64,000 nucleotides of DNA from the NCBI RefSeq assembly GCF_000691225.1, contig NZ_JMSZ01000042.1:124001-188000 (forward strand), in the 5' to 3' direction. The notes below the pieces were generated by a model. That model saw only the letters and a program-made list of their open reading frames with translations. It was not told the origin of the DNA and ran no database searches. Below are positions 29,347-38,959 of the stretch, piece by piece. Each line of letters begins with the position of its first letter. The stretch's first letter is position 1. This stretch comes from Nitrincola lacisaponensis (GTDB lineage: Bacteria; Pseudomonadota; Gammaproteobacteria; Pseudomonadales; Balneatricaceae). Made by a program: the position numbers and the translations under genes.

Positions 29347-32300
29347 TGCTGAAGTTCTTTATTGACCGGCCGATTTTCGCGTCGGTGTTATCCATTATTA
29401 TCGTGTTGGCCGGTTTGGCATCTTTGCGTGCCTTGCCTATTGAGCAGTATCCCGATGTGGTGCCGCCTCAGGTGGTGGTCACGGCCAGTTACCCGGGTGC
29501 GAGTGCCGAGGTGTTGGTGGAAGCCGTCGCAGCACCGCTGGAGCAGGAAATCAACGGTGTGGACAATATGCTCTACATGGAGTCCAGTTCGACGGATGCC
29601 GGTAGCTTGCAGATCACGATTTCCTTTGCCATGGGGACGGACCCGGATCAGGCGGCGATCAATGTCAATAACCGGGTACAGGCGGCTTCTCCACGTTTGC
29701 CGCAGCAGGTGCGTGATCAGGGCGTCAGTGTTGAAGCCCGCTCCACCAACCTGTTGATGGTACCTGTGTTGTTCTCTCCGGATGACAGCCGGGACTCGCT
29801 GTTTTTATCTAACTATGCATTATTGAATGTGCTGGATGAGCTGGTACGTGTACCCGGCGTGGGTGATGCCTCGCTCTTTGCAGCTGAAGACTATGCCATG
29901 CGCATCTGGCTGAGCCCTGACAAGCTGGCGCAGTATGGTCTGACGCCTTCAGATGTTGCCGCTGCCATACGTGAGCAGAATGCCCAGTTTGCTGCGGGGA
30001 GTCTGGGGGCTGAACCCGTACCGGCTGAACAGGCTTTTACCTTTACCGTGACGACACGTGGCCAGATGTCTCAGCCGGAAGAGTTCGAGCGTATTATTCT
30101 GCGTTCTGAAGAGGATGGCAGCACTCTGCGTCTCGGTGATGTTGCACGTGCTGAGCTGGGTGCACAGAGCTATGCATCCTCGGCGACCTATAATGGCCAG
30201 GCCGCTGTACCTTTGGGAATTTATCTGCAACCGGGAGCCAATGCCCTGCAAACCGGTCAGGCTGTGGTGGCGGTGATGGATGATATCGCCCAGCGTTTTC
30301 CATCGGGAGTGGATTATACCATTGCCTACGATACCACCGAGTTTATTGATATCTCCATTCAGGAAGTATTCGTCACCCTGTTAATGGCGGTGTTGCTGGT
30401 TGTCCTGGTGACTTTCCTGTTCTTGCAGCATCTGCGAGCCACGTTGATTCCGGTAGTGGCTATTCCTGTGTCCTTGATCGGTACCCTGACCGGCATGCTG
30501 CTGATGGGGTTCTCGATCAATATGCTGACGCTGTTTGGTCTGGTACTGGCGATCGGGATTGTGGTGGATAACGCCATTATCGTGCTGGAAAACGTTGATC
30601 GCCTGGTTCAGGAAAAAGGGATGCGTGCGCGCGAAGCCACGATCGAGACGATGAAGCAGGTGTCTGGCGCGGTGATTTCCTCAACCCTGGTGCTGGTGGC
30701 AGTGTTTGCACCTGTGGCATTCCTTGGCGGACTCAGTGGTGAACTCTATCGTCAGTTTGCGGTAACCATTGCGGTATCGGTTGTGGTATCCGGTGTGGTT
30801 GCCTTGACTCTGACCCCTGCCATGTGTGCCTTGCTGCTGGATAAGCAGCCGCACCGGGTAGCCAAGCCTTTTCAGTGGTTTAATGCAGGATTTGATCGCT
30901 TTACTGACGGCTTTGCCTGGCTGGTAGCGCGGTTGCTGCGTCATGCATTGCTGGGCGTGCTGCTGTTTATCGGGGTGGTTGTGTTGGCGGTCAGTTTAAT
31001 GTCGCGTTTACCTTCCGGATTGGTGCCTCAGGAGGATCAGGGGATCGCCCTGGTCGTTTATCAGCTGCCACCCGTGTCAGCCTTATCACGTACTTCGGAA
31101 GTGCGTGACCAGCTCTCAGCATCCTTGCTGGAGCTGGACGAGTTACAGGCATTCACCGCGATTTCCGGGTTTGACATTATCTCCGGTTCTTTGCGTACCA
31201 ATGCGGGAGTAGGTTTCGCTAACCTGTCAGACTGGAAGGCGCGGACGGGAGAAGGGCAGGATGCTCTGTCTATTACCGGTAAAATCATGGGGATGGGAGC
31301 CCAGATCCCGGAAGGGCTGGTGTTCGCCTTTACACCACCGCCGATCATGGGGATGTCTTTGACAGGGGGTGTTGAAGGCTATCTGCAGGTGCGTGGTGAT
31401 GCGACGACTGCTGAAGTCGCCGCGCATGCGAATCGGTTGATGCAGGCGGCGAATGCCCGGCCTGAATTGGTCAATGCCAGAACCACACTGGATACCCGTA
31501 TCCCGCGTTATTCTGCTGAAGTGGACCGCGAAAAGGCCAAAGCCGTTGGTGTGCCGATCAATGCGATCTTTGAAACCATGCAGAGTACCTTTGGCTCCTT
31601 GTATATCAATGACTTTACGCTGTCTGGTCGTATCTGGCGTGTTAATCTGCAGTCAGAAGCCGAGTTCCGCAGCCAGCCTGAAGATCTGAATAAAGTCTTC
31701 GTTCGGTCAGAGCAGGGAGAGTTGATTCCACTGAGCTCCCTGGTCACCCTGGAGCGTCAGATGGGGGCAGATATACTCAATCGATTTAATGTCTACTCTG
31801 CGGCCAAGTTCCTGGCAGATGCAGCACCCGGTTATACCACCGGGCAGGCGAAAGCGGCGATGGAGGCTGCAGCAGCTGAAGCTTTGGACGATAGTAACCT
31901 GCTGATAGGCTGGATTGGCGAGGCGTACCAGCTGGATGTAGCCGAGGGCTCCGGTGGTATGGCTTTTGGACTGGGTATGGTGATGGTGTTCCTGATCCTG
32001 GCTGCGCAGTATGAGCGATGGTCCCTGCCATTGGCGGTGGCTACGGCGGTGCCCTTTGGTGTGCTGGGGGCTGCGTTGGCCTCGTTGCTGAAAGGCTTTC
32101 CCAACGATATCTATTTCCAGGTGGGGTTGTTGGTATTGATTGGTCTGGCGGCTAAAAATGCCATTCTGATTGTGGAGTTCGCAGCGCAGAACCGCCGTGA
32201 GGGTATGAGTTCAACCGAGGCGGCTCTGGTGGCGGCACAACAGCGCTTTCGCGCTATTCTGATGACGGCCTTGACCTTTATTGTCGGCAATTTGCCCCTG

Positions 32301-32483
32301 GTCTTTGCCAGTGGCGCCAGTGCTGTGAGTCGTCAGGAGATCGGAACCGTTGTTGTGGGTGGCATGGTGATGGCGAGCTCGTTGGCACTGATCTTTGTGC
32401 CGCTGGCATACAAGCTGGTAGAGGACTTTGCCAGCTGGCGCCGCAGCCGCAAGGATGCTGATCAGGAGGTTGGTCATGCCTAA
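29346..32483 (+). CDS. RND multidrug efflux pump, HAE1 type (AcrB/MexB)
   Basis: 1,045 residues, normal length. N-terminal signature MLKFFIDRPIFASVLSIIIVLAG, porter domain start LPIEQYPDVVPPQVVVTASYPGASAEVL. Transmembrane relay residues are visible in GIVVDNAIIVLENVDR (two Asp/Glu positions of TM4) and in GLAAKNAILIVEF (TM10 Lys). Twelve helices in two repeats with two large periplasmic loops. Proton-driven export of hydrophobic drugs through MexA- and OprM-type partners encoded on both sides. The last 8 bases overlap the outer-membrane gene. Confidence 0.97.
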   Translation: MLKFFIDRPIFASVLSIIIVLAGLASLRALPIEQYPDVVPPQVVVTASYPGASAEVLVEAVAAPLEQEINGVDNMLYMESSSTDAGSLQITISFAMGTDPDQAAINVNNRVQAASPRLPQQVRDQGVSVEARSTNLLMVPVLFSPDDSRDSLFLSNYALLNVLDELVRVPGVGDASLFAAEDYAMRIWLSPDKLAQYGLTPSDVAAAIREQNAQFAAGSLGAEPVPAEQAFTFTVTTRGQMSQPEEFERIILRSEEDGSTLRLGDVARAELGAQSYASSATYNGQAAVPLGIYLQPGANALQTGQAVVAVMDDIAQRFPSGVDYTIAYDTTEFIDISIQEVFVTLLMAVLLVVLVTFLFLQHLRATLIPVVAIPVSLIGTLTGMLLMGFSINMLTLFGLVLAIGIVVDNAIIVLENVDRLVQEKGMRAREATIETMKQVSGAVISSTLVLVAVFAPVAFLGGLSGELYRQFAVTIAVSVVVSGVVALTLTPAMCALLLDKQPHRVAKPFQWFNAGFDRFTDGFAWLVARLLRHALLGVLLFIGVVVLAVSLMSRLPSGLVPQEDQGIALVVYQLPPVSALSRTSEVRDQLSASLLELDELQAFTAISGFDIISGSLRTNAGVGFANLSDWKARTGEGQDALSITGKIMGMGAQIPEGLVFAFTPPPIMGMSLTGGVEGYLQVRGDATTAEVAAHANRLMQAANARPELVNARTTLDTRIPRYSAEVDREKAKAVGVPINAIFETMQSTFGSLYINDFTLSGRIWRVNLQSEAEFRSQPEDLNKVFVRSEQGELIPLSSLVTLERQMGADILNRFNVYSAAKFLADAAPGYTTGQAKAAMEAAAAEALDDSNLLIGWIGEAYQLDVAEGSGGMAFGLGMVMVFLILAAQYERWSLPLAVATAVPFGVLGAALASLLKGFPNDIYFQVGLLVLIGLAAKNAILIVEFAAQNRREGMSSTEAALVAAQQRFRAILMTALTFIVGNLPLVFASGASAVSRQEIGTVVVGGMVMASSLALIFVPLAYKLVEDFASWRRSRKDADQEVGHA

Positions 32484-33891
32484 ATATCTGCGACTTTCCG
32501 GGGCAGCGCTGGTTGTATTGTTAACCGGATGTGCTGTGGGTACGCCTTATCAGCAACCTATCACGGCTCTGCCTGAACAGTGGCCACTGTCTGATATGCA
32601 TGCCGATGCAGCACAGCAGGACTGGCAACACTGGTGGCAGCAGTACCAGGACCCTCATTTGGATCATCTGGTCAGTCTGGCGATGCAGGATAATCTGGAC
32701 CTGCGGTTACAGCTGTCCAGAATCAGGGAAGCTCATGCACGTCTGGGGCTCTCTCAGGCGGACAAACGGCCCAGCATCAGTGCACAGGCGGATGCAGCAC
32801 GTGAGCGCAGTGCCGCTGATCTGACGCCTGCCGGACAGACTGGTTTGAACAATCAGTTTGCCGTCACAGGTGTGCTCAGTTATGAACTCGATTTGTGGGG
32901 ACGTTTGGCACAGGAACAAGACGCCGCACAGGCGTTGCTGGCTCAAAGTGAATATGCGCACCATGCGCTGCAGTTGAATATTGTGGCTGACCTGGTCGCG
33001 ACTTACTTCGATTTTCGTAATGCCGAGCGTCAGCAGGGGATTACTGAAGCAACCATCGCTTCACGAGAGGAAACCCTGAGGCTGGAGCAGCTGCGCTATC
33101 AAATGGGACAGAGTGATGAGCTGTCCCTGCGTCAGGCTGAATCCGAGTTGCAATCTGCGTTGGCACAATTACCCGTTCAGCGTGAGCGGGTACGTGTCCT
33201 TGAAGGAGCTCTGGCGGTTCTGACCGGCATGTCGCCAGCAGCACTGATGGATACGTTGAATTATGGTGATACCCGGTTAGACCAGATCAGACTTCCGGAG
33301 GTGATACCCGCCTTAATGCCTGCTGAGTTGCTACAACGCCGTCCGGATATTCGTGCGGCTGAAGCAGGTTTAATGGCGGCACATGCCAGGATCGGTGTCG
33401 CTGAAGCCAGTCGTTTTCCGAGCTTCAGTCTTTCAGCTTTATTGGGAACACGAGGGCTAGAGGTTGATGACCTGTTCACTGGCGGGGCCGCGGCCTGGGG
33501 GCTGACGGCAGGGTTAATCGGACCCTTGATCGATTTTGGTCGAACACAGGCACGCATAGAGTCGGCGGAAGCACAAGCCGAGCAGGCGGAGATCCAGTAT
33601 CAGTCCAGTGTACAACTGGCATTCAATGAAGTGCGTGATGCACTGGTAATCTATCAGACTCGGGCTGAGCGGACTGAGGCGGTACAGCGTCAGGAGGCGG
33701 CTTATCAGCGCACCCTTGAACTGGCTGAAATTCGCTATCGCGAAGGCTTGATCGGATTCATTGAGGTGCTGGATGCCCAGCGGGCATTAATGTCGGCTCA
33801 ACTGGCGCTGTCGGAGGCTATGCGTGACCAGTTGATTGCCAGCGCAACCCTGTTCAAGGCATTGGGAGGTGGCTGGCAGGCTGAGTCCTGA
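32476..33891 (+). CDS. Outer-membrane efflux lipoprotein (OprM/TolC family)
   Basis: 471 residues from ATG 32476, chosen for the signal sequence MPKYLRLSGAALVVLLTGC with lipobox LTGC; the frame upstream lies within the pump gene. NodT-type outer-membrane factor: QDWQHWWQQYQDPHLDHLVSLAMQDNLDLRL, tandem repeats with AEIRYREGLIGFIEVLDAQRALMSAQLAL and a central RPDIRAAEAGLMAAHARIGVAEASRFPSFSLSALLG. Forms the trimeric tunnel of the pump. A short gap then leads to the convergent regulator. Confidence 0.95.
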   Translation: MPKYLRLSGAALVVLLTGCAVGTPYQQPITALPEQWPLSDMHADAAQQDWQHWWQQYQDPHLDHLVSLAMQDNLDLRLQLSRIREAHARLGLSQADKRPSISAQADAARERSAADLTPAGQTGLNNQFAVTGVLSYELDLWGRLAQEQDAAQALLAQSEYAHHALQLNIVADLVATYFDFRNAERQQGITEATIASREETLRLEQLRYQMGQSDELSLRQAESELQSALAQLPVQRERVRVLEGALAVLTGMSPAALMDTLNYGDTRLDQIRLPEVIPALMPAELLQRRPDIRAAEAGLMAAHARIGVAEASRFPSFSLSALLGTRGLEVDDLFTGGAAAWGLTAGLIGPLIDFGRTQARIESAEAQAEQAEIQYQSSVQLAFNEVRDALVIYQTRAERTEAVQRQEAAYQRTLELAEIRYREGLIGFIEVLDAQRALMSAQLALSEAMRDQLIASATLFKALGGGWQAES

Positions 33892-33897
33892 AATGGG

Positions 33898-34521
33898 TCA
33901 GGGCAGCTCGGTAGTACAAAGCAGGTGCAACAGGGTATCTACCATTTCCATGCCGCGCTCACGAATGGAGTATTCCTGAGGATGTCGTAGCCAGTCGTGA
34001 AAAACACCACCAAGTGTGGATTGCAGCAAACGGGCTGCTGTTTCCGGGCTGATATCAGCCCGCAGCTGCCCCTGCTGGGCAACGGCCTGAAAATATTCTG
34101 TCAGCATTCCGCAGGACTCATTGGCAATCTCTTCCTGCATTGCCAGTGAGTCCAGTTCTGACAGACCGCCGCTGTGATAAATCAGAATACTGTGTACCCG
34201 GTGATAACGGGGTTGTTCCAGACGCTTTAGACCTTCCTGACATGCCAGTCGAATTGCGCGAGCGGGGTGCTCCCGTCGATCCGCTTCATCCAGCTCATCA
34301 ATCAGTTCCTGAAACGGCAGGCGTACTCTATCCAGCATGGCATGAAAAATTTCTGCCTTGTTCTTAAAGTGCCAGTAGAGTGCTCCGCGGGTTAAGCCAG
34401 CTTCAGTAGCTATTTGTTCCAGGGTAGCGTTGGCGACGCCGCGGGCGAGAAATACGTTTTCAGCCGCATCGAGCAGCTTTTCCCGGGTGAGGGCGGCTTC
34501 TGCTTTGGTACGTCTGACCAT
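33898..34521 (-). CDS. TetR-family repressor (AcrR-like) of the efflux operon
   Basis: 207 residues from ATG 34521 (MVRRTKAEAALTREKLLDAAENVFLARG); the frame upstream is not family-like. HTH: ATLEQIATEAGLTRGALYWHFKNKAEIFHAML, the AcrR/MexZ/TtgR pattern. C-terminal ligand domain with TEYFQAVAQQGQLRADISPETAARLLQSTLGGVFHDWL, matching AcrR-type C-termini. It is tail-to-tail with the outer-membrane gene (6-base gap), not divergent from the first gene as in E. coli. The operator at 28123 fits it, 6 kb away. Confidence 0.93.
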   Translation of the reverse strand: MVRRTKAEAALTREKLLDAAENVFLARGVANATLEQIATEAGLTRGALYWHFKNKAEIFHAMLDRVRLPFQELIDELDEADRREHPARAIRLACQEGLKRLEQPRYHRVHSILIYHSGGLSELDSLAMQEEIANESCGMLTEYFQAVAQQGQLRADISPETAARLLQSTLGGVFHDWLRHPQEYSIRERGMEMVDTLLHLLCTTELP

Positions 34522-34790
34522 GAGATCTCCGGTCAAAAAAACAAGGGGAAATGAAGGGATATTATAACACTGAACGCAGTCGTGTTTCATCTGAAGTCTA
34601 CAGGGGCTGTCCTGGTGTTATTTCTATTGGTATGAGTGATTTCCCTAATACTTTAGTGGGCATTCAATACTAAAGTCTCTCTCCTGGCTATCGACTTGGT
34701 TTGCTATAAGGGTTTACCTTTACTCAGGCCCTATGAGTGCGCCGGATGCGTACTCAGCCCCATTCCAAGGTATAAGACAGAGAGAAACCT

Positions 34791-36209
34791 ATGTTATATC
34801 AGCGTAAGCACGGTGAGGAACACCCTTACTGGCCAGCCGGTCCTTTCAAGATCCGCTTGCCTTTTATTCACTACCGCTGGGAACTGGCGGAAACCATTCA
34901 GGCTCTGGTGATGTTTGTCGTGGCGATGGGGATGATCCCTTTGCTGGAGCGCTACCTGGGGCTGCCTTATGATGTCGCACTGGCCTATGTGGTTGTTTGC
35001 GGTATCGGATTCATGTTACCGAACCTGCTGGGTGTACCCTTTGTGCCTGGCTGGATTACGCCGGCTATTCCGGTGGTACTCTTGTTTGTTGGCGGCTTTG
35101 AACCGGGACCCGACGCGATTCGTGCGCTGGTGGCGCTACAGCTGGTAGTGACGTTCATTTTCCTGTTTATGGGGATTACCCGGCTGGGCACGAAACTGGT
35201 TGATAATATTCCCAATTCAATCAAAGCGGGTATTCTTCTGGGTGCCGGTATCGCTGCGATCAGTGGTGAAATCAGTGAAGGCGGGCGCTTGTACAACACG
35301 CCTATCTCATTGGGTATCGGTGGTCTGGTCACAGTATATGTACTCTTTTCATTGTCTTTCCGTGACTGGGTGGAAAAGCACCGTTGGGCTAAAATCATTG
35401 CCGGTTACGGTATGGTTCCGGGTATGTTGATCACCATGGTGATCGGCTGGTCGGTATCTGAGTATCCTTTACCCGCTGTGCAGTGGGGCTTTGAGTTACC
35501 GGCCTTTGGTAAAATCTGGGATTATTTGCCCTTCACCGTAGGTTTCCCAACCTACCAACTGCTGCTGGCCGCTATCCCGACGGCGATTATTGCCTACATC
35601 ATTGCCTTCGGCGATATCATTGTTGGTCAGAGCCTGCTCAAGCGTGTTGACCATTTGCGCCCGGATGAAAAAATTGAAGTGAATGTTGACCGTGTACACC
35701 TGGTCACTGGGCTGCGGAATCTGATGCATTCTTTCTTTGCTCCCTATCCGGGTTTGGCGGGTCCGCTGTTTACCGGTGTTATGGCGACTATCGCGGAACG
35801 CTATCGCTATGGGCGCAGCGCCATGGATACGATCTATTCAGGTGCGGGTGTGTTCTGGATTGTCGGGTTTATTGCCTTGTTTATGCTGCCGCTGGTGACA
35901 CTGTTCAGACCTGTATTGCCAATCGCTCTGTCAATTACACTGCTGATTACCGGTTACCTGTGTATTGCGGTTGCAGTGGAGCAGATCGATAACGCAACCT
36001 CCATGGGCGTGGCGGGTATTATGGGTGTTGTCCTGGCAACACATGGTGCGGCTTGGGGGTTGGGTGCCGGTTTCGTACTGTGGTTGTTGATTGAGATGCG
36101 CAGCAAGCGTGCCTTGAAAGAGCATGAGGGCGAGTTACCGGATGAACCGATTCATATCGAAGAAAATCCTGATCCTGCCGTGATTGCTGACGGCAAGCAA
36201 CCGCATTGA
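34791..36209 (+). CDS. Putative NCS2/SLC23-like (DUF3360-type) membrane transporter
   Basis: 472 residues with about 12 hydrophobic segments starting at residue 33. N-terminus KHGEEHPYWPAGPFKIRLPFIHYRW is polar. The central parts NSIKAGILLGAGIAAISGEI and LAAIPTAIIAYIIAFGDIIVGQSLLKRVDH, with NLMHSFFAPYPGLAGPLFTGV, recall the half-helix core of NCS2/SLC26-type carriers. An HEEHP-type start is seen in DUF3360 proteins. Substrate unknown. The C-terminal tail is acidic. Single gene with a 200-base leader (34591-34790) that shows no clear motif. Confidence 0.65.
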   Translation: MLYQRKHGEEHPYWPAGPFKIRLPFIHYRWELAETIQALVMFVVAMGMIPLLERYLGLPYDVALAYVVVCGIGFMLPNLLGVPFVPGWITPAIPVVLLFVGGFEPGPDAIRALVALQLVVTFIFLFMGITRLGTKLVDNIPNSIKAGILLGAGIAAISGEISEGGRLYNTPISLGIGGLVTVYVLFSLSFRDWVEKHRWAKIIAGYGMVPGMLITMVIGWSVSEYPLPAVQWGFELPAFGKIWDYLPFTVGFPTYQLLLAAIPTAIIAYIIAFGDIIVGQSLLKRVDHLRPDEKIEVNVDRVHLVTGLRNLMHSFFAPYPGLAGPLFTGVMATIAERYRYGRSAMDTIYSGAGVFWIVGFIALFMLPLVTLFRPVLPIALSITLLITGYLCIAVAVEQIDNATSMGVAGIMGVVLATHGAAWGLGAGFVLWLLIEMRSKRALKEHEGELPDEPIHIEENPDPAVIADGKQPH

Positions 36210-36306
36210 TCCGCATGAGGAACGGCAGTCATCAGGCTGTCGTTCCTGGATCAAAAGCCAGGGTCAAAGGGTGTTAATTCGGGGACATTCAGGTATATTC
36301 CCCGGT

Positions 36307-36933
36307 ATGAATAGTGGATTTAAAAATACCTTAGTTTTCCTGATGTTGTTGTCTGTTGTCGGACTGTCTGGTTGCGCGTCATCGCCACCGCCTGCCCGTG
36401 CTCAGGAAAATATCTGTGACATTATTGCTCACGAACCTGCCTGGTACCGGGCTGCACAGAAGTCTGAAGCGCGCTGGGGGACGCCCATCTCGACTCAAAT
36501 CGCCTTTGTCCGCCAGGAATCCTCTTTCCGTCATAATGCGCGTCCTCCCAGGCCAACCCTGTTTGGTATCATTCCCATGCCCCGCCAGTCCTCCGCTTAT
36601 GGCTATGCTCAGGCTCAGGATGGTACCTGGGATGATTATCGTCGTGCGACGGGGAATCGTTTGGCACGTCGTACCAATATCGATGATGCACTGGATTTTA
36701 TCGGCTGGTATAACGAGATGTCCCGCCAGCGTAATGGTGTGGCTCTGAATGATACATATAACCTCTACCTCAACTACCATGAGGGCCATACGGGCTTTCG
36801 TAACCGCAGTTATAACAGCAAGCCCTGGTTGTTGAATGTAGCGCGCGGTGTTGAAAGCCGGGCGCGTACCTATGAAGCCCAGCTACCGAACTGTCGTTTG
36901 CCATCACGCTGGTGTGTCTGGCCACTTTGCTGA
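36307..36933 (+). CDS. Lipoprotein with SLT-like lytic transglycosylase domain
   Basis: 208 residues from ATG 36307 (MNSGFKNTLVFLMLLSVVGLSGC); lipobox LSGC. Catalytic domain: WGTPISTQIAFVRQESSFRHNARPP with the Glu of SLT-type enzymes, then SAYGYAQAQDGTWDDYRRATG and YNLYLNYHEGHTGF. It likely cuts glycan strands of peptidoglycan at the outer-membrane side. The frame upstream (36184) has no signal and is not used. Alone between a transporter and a Usp gene. Confidence 0.85.
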   Translation: MNSGFKNTLVFLMLLSVVGLSGCASSPPPARAQENICDIIAHEPAWYRAAQKSEARWGTPISTQIAFVRQESSFRHNARPPRPTLFGIIPMPRQSSAYGYAQAQDGTWDDYRRATGNRLARRTNIDDALDFIGWYNEMSRQRNGVALNDTYNLYLNYHEGHTGFRNRSYNSKPWLLNVARGVESRARTYEAQLPNCRLPSRWCVWPLC

Positions 36934-37008
36934 GCCTGGTCAGCATTTTAGTGACGGGTTTTCGGCTAGAATGAAAGCATATCAAGCGACAAGACAAGGA
37001 GTGGCATC

Positions 37009-37932
37009 ATGGCCAAACTTTCAAAACTGTTGGTTAACCTGACAACAGATGAGAATACCGATAGTCTGCTGGATAAAGCGCTGCGCCTCGGTCAGGCAGC
37101 AGAGGCTGGCATTGAGTTGTTCAAATGCGGCTATCAGTCTTATCCGAGCAGTATGAATATGGTAGCACCTGCGATGTTGGAAAACCTGCAACATCAGCAG
37201 CTCAGATCCATGGAAGAAGAACTGGATACAATTGCTGGCCGTTATCGCCGGGCAAAGCCAGGGATTACCACCGATGTTGCCTGGGCACGTGATATTACCG
37301 ATGGTGTGTTAACCAAAGCTGCGCGTTATCAACCCGATCTGCTATTGCATGAGGTGGCGGAGCATCCGCATTTACTGCACCGCATTCTGGTTCCTCAGGA
37401 TTGGCAGTTGTTGCGTGAAAGCAGGGTTCCCTTGCTGTTGTGCAAGGAGCGCCCCTGGCCGGACCGTATGCGGCTGGTCGCTGCCATTGATCCCTTCCAT
37501 GCGCATGATGAAGCTGCTGCCATGGATCACAGGATTCTGGCGTATGCCCGGTTAATGGCGGATTGCCTTGGTGCCGAGCTGCATATTCTGCATACCTATG
37601 CCGCGATCCCTCAGTCGGCTATCTTTGATGACACGGTGGTGGGTGATTTTGAATCGATGCAGAAGCGTATCAAGGAAGAGCATGAAACCCGTCTGCAACA
37701 GGTGGTACAGGCATTTGATCCGGCCTTTGACCTGAATCTGCTGCATGTGGTTGAAGGTGAAATTCACCAGAAATTGCCTGAGTTCGTGCGACAGCAGGGA
37801 ATGAATCTGGTGGTGATGGGGTCTTTGGCAAGAGGGATGCTGGATCGGTTGCTGTTAGGCAGCAGCGTCGAGCGGGTGCTGGACGCTGTGCCCTGTGATG
37901 TTCTGGTGCTTAAACCCGAGACTTATCAGTAG
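37009..37932 (+). CDS. uspE: Universal stress protein with two Usp domains (UspE-like)
   Basis: 307 residues. Two Usp folds in tandem: residues 1-140 and 145-305. The second ends with the ATP-binding-type LVVMGSLARGMLDRLLLGSSVERVLDAVPCDVLVLKPE (G-x2-G-x9-G-S/T). The first lacks that motif, as in UspE. ATG 37009 follows AAGGAGTGG. Stress-induced protein, cytosolic; exact role open. Two direct short repeats (TCAGTAGTTAA) lie just beyond the stop. Confidence 0.88.
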   Translation: MAKLSKLLVNLTTDENTDSLLDKALRLGQAAEAGIELFKCGYQSYPSSMNMVAPAMLENLQHQQLRSMEEELDTIAGRYRRAKPGITTDVAWARDITDGVLTKAARYQPDLLLHEVAEHPHLLHRILVPQDWQLLRESRVPLLLCKERPWPDRMRLVAAIDPFHAHDEAAAMDHRILAYARLMADCLGAELHILHTYAAIPQSAIFDDTVVGDFESMQKRIKEEHETRLQQVVQAFDPAFDLNLLHVVEGEIHQKLPEFVRQQGMNLVVMGSLARGMLDRLLLGSSVERVLDAVPCDVLVLKPETYQ

Positions 37933-37955
37933 TTAAAGCTTCAGTAGTTAAGCCT

Positions 37956-38771
37956 TCAATAGTCAAAGCTTGACCAGACCGGGGCATGATCAGAAGGTTT
38001 GGTCATGCCGCGAATATCATAGTCGATATCGCTGCCTGTGCAGCAGTCGGCCAGTGTGCGCGTGGTGAGGATGGCATCGATGCGCAGCCCGCGCTTGGGT
38101 TCATCCTCAAACCCCTTGCTGCGATAGTCAAACCAGCTGAATTTATCGTCCTTGTGTGGATACAGCTTACGGTAACTGTCGATCAGTCCCCATTGATGCA
38201 GGCGTGATAGCCATTCACGCTCTTCCGGTTGGAAGCTGGTTTTTCCGGTCTTCAGCCAGCGTAGGCGGTTGGGTTCACCAATGCCGATATCAATATCCTC
38301 TGCAGAAATATTCAGGTCACCCATCACGACCAGTGCCTGGTCTGCGGAGTAGCTTGTCTCAAGCAGTGTTAGCAGGTCTGCATAAAATTTTCGCTTGGCG
38401 GGAAATTTGACCTCGTGAGCAATGTTTTCACCCTGTGGGAAATAGCCATTGATCAGCGTGTAGCGCTTGCCGGATTCGCTGAGAAATTCGCCGATGATCA
38501 GGCGTTTCTGGGCGGTGTCGTCATCGTCCGGAAATCCTTTTTGAATACTGAGTGCCGGTGTTTTTGACAGCAGGCAGACACCATAATGGGTCTTCTGGCC
38601 GTGAAAATAGGCGTGATAACCCAGTGCTTCAATTTCCGCTAGCGGGAAGGCATCATCTGTAACCTTGGTTTCCTGAATGCCGATAACGTCAGGCTGATGG
38701 GCTTGAATCAGTGCTTCCAGCTGATGCATCCGCATGCGGATACTGTTGGTGTTAAATGAAACCAGTTTCAT
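37956..38771 (-). CDS. xthA: Exodeoxyribonuclease III
   Basis: 271 residues from ATG 38771 (MKLVSFNTNSIRMRMHQLEAL), the usual family start. All motifs of the EEP nuclease fold are present: N7, IQETKV with Glu 34, GYFPQGEN, GDLNIS with Asp and Asn, and the C-terminal SDHAPVW with the catalytic Asp-His pair. It removes 3' ends and cuts at abasic sites in base-excision repair. Transcribed toward the Usp gene, divergent from the glutathione reductase gene. Confidence 0.95.
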   Translation of the reverse strand: MKLVSFNTNSIRMRMHQLEALIQAHQPDVIGIQETKVTDDAFPLAEIEALGYHAYFHGQKTHYGVCLLSKTPALSIQKGFPDDDDTAQKRLIIGEFLSESGKRYTLINGYFPQGENIAHEVKFPAKRKFYADLLTLLETSYSADQALVVMGDLNISAEDIDIGIGEPNRLRWLKTGKTSFQPEEREWLSRLHQWGLIDSYRKLYPHKDDKFSWFDYRSKGFEDEPKRGLRIDAILTTRTLADCCTGSDIDYDIRGMTKPSDHAPVWSSFDY

Positions 38772-38959
38772 GGGCGTTCTCTCAGGGTCATCAGAATGGA
38801 TGCCCATTCTAAAAGTCTTCCGCATGGGTCGCAAATCGATTCGACGTATTTGCTTGATAGTGAATATTAATCTGTAGCTTAGCCAGACTCGATTAGCCAG
38901 ATAAAGCCGCTTGCGTGTATGCTAGAGGTCATCTGAAGAGTACCAGAAGGAGGAACGCA

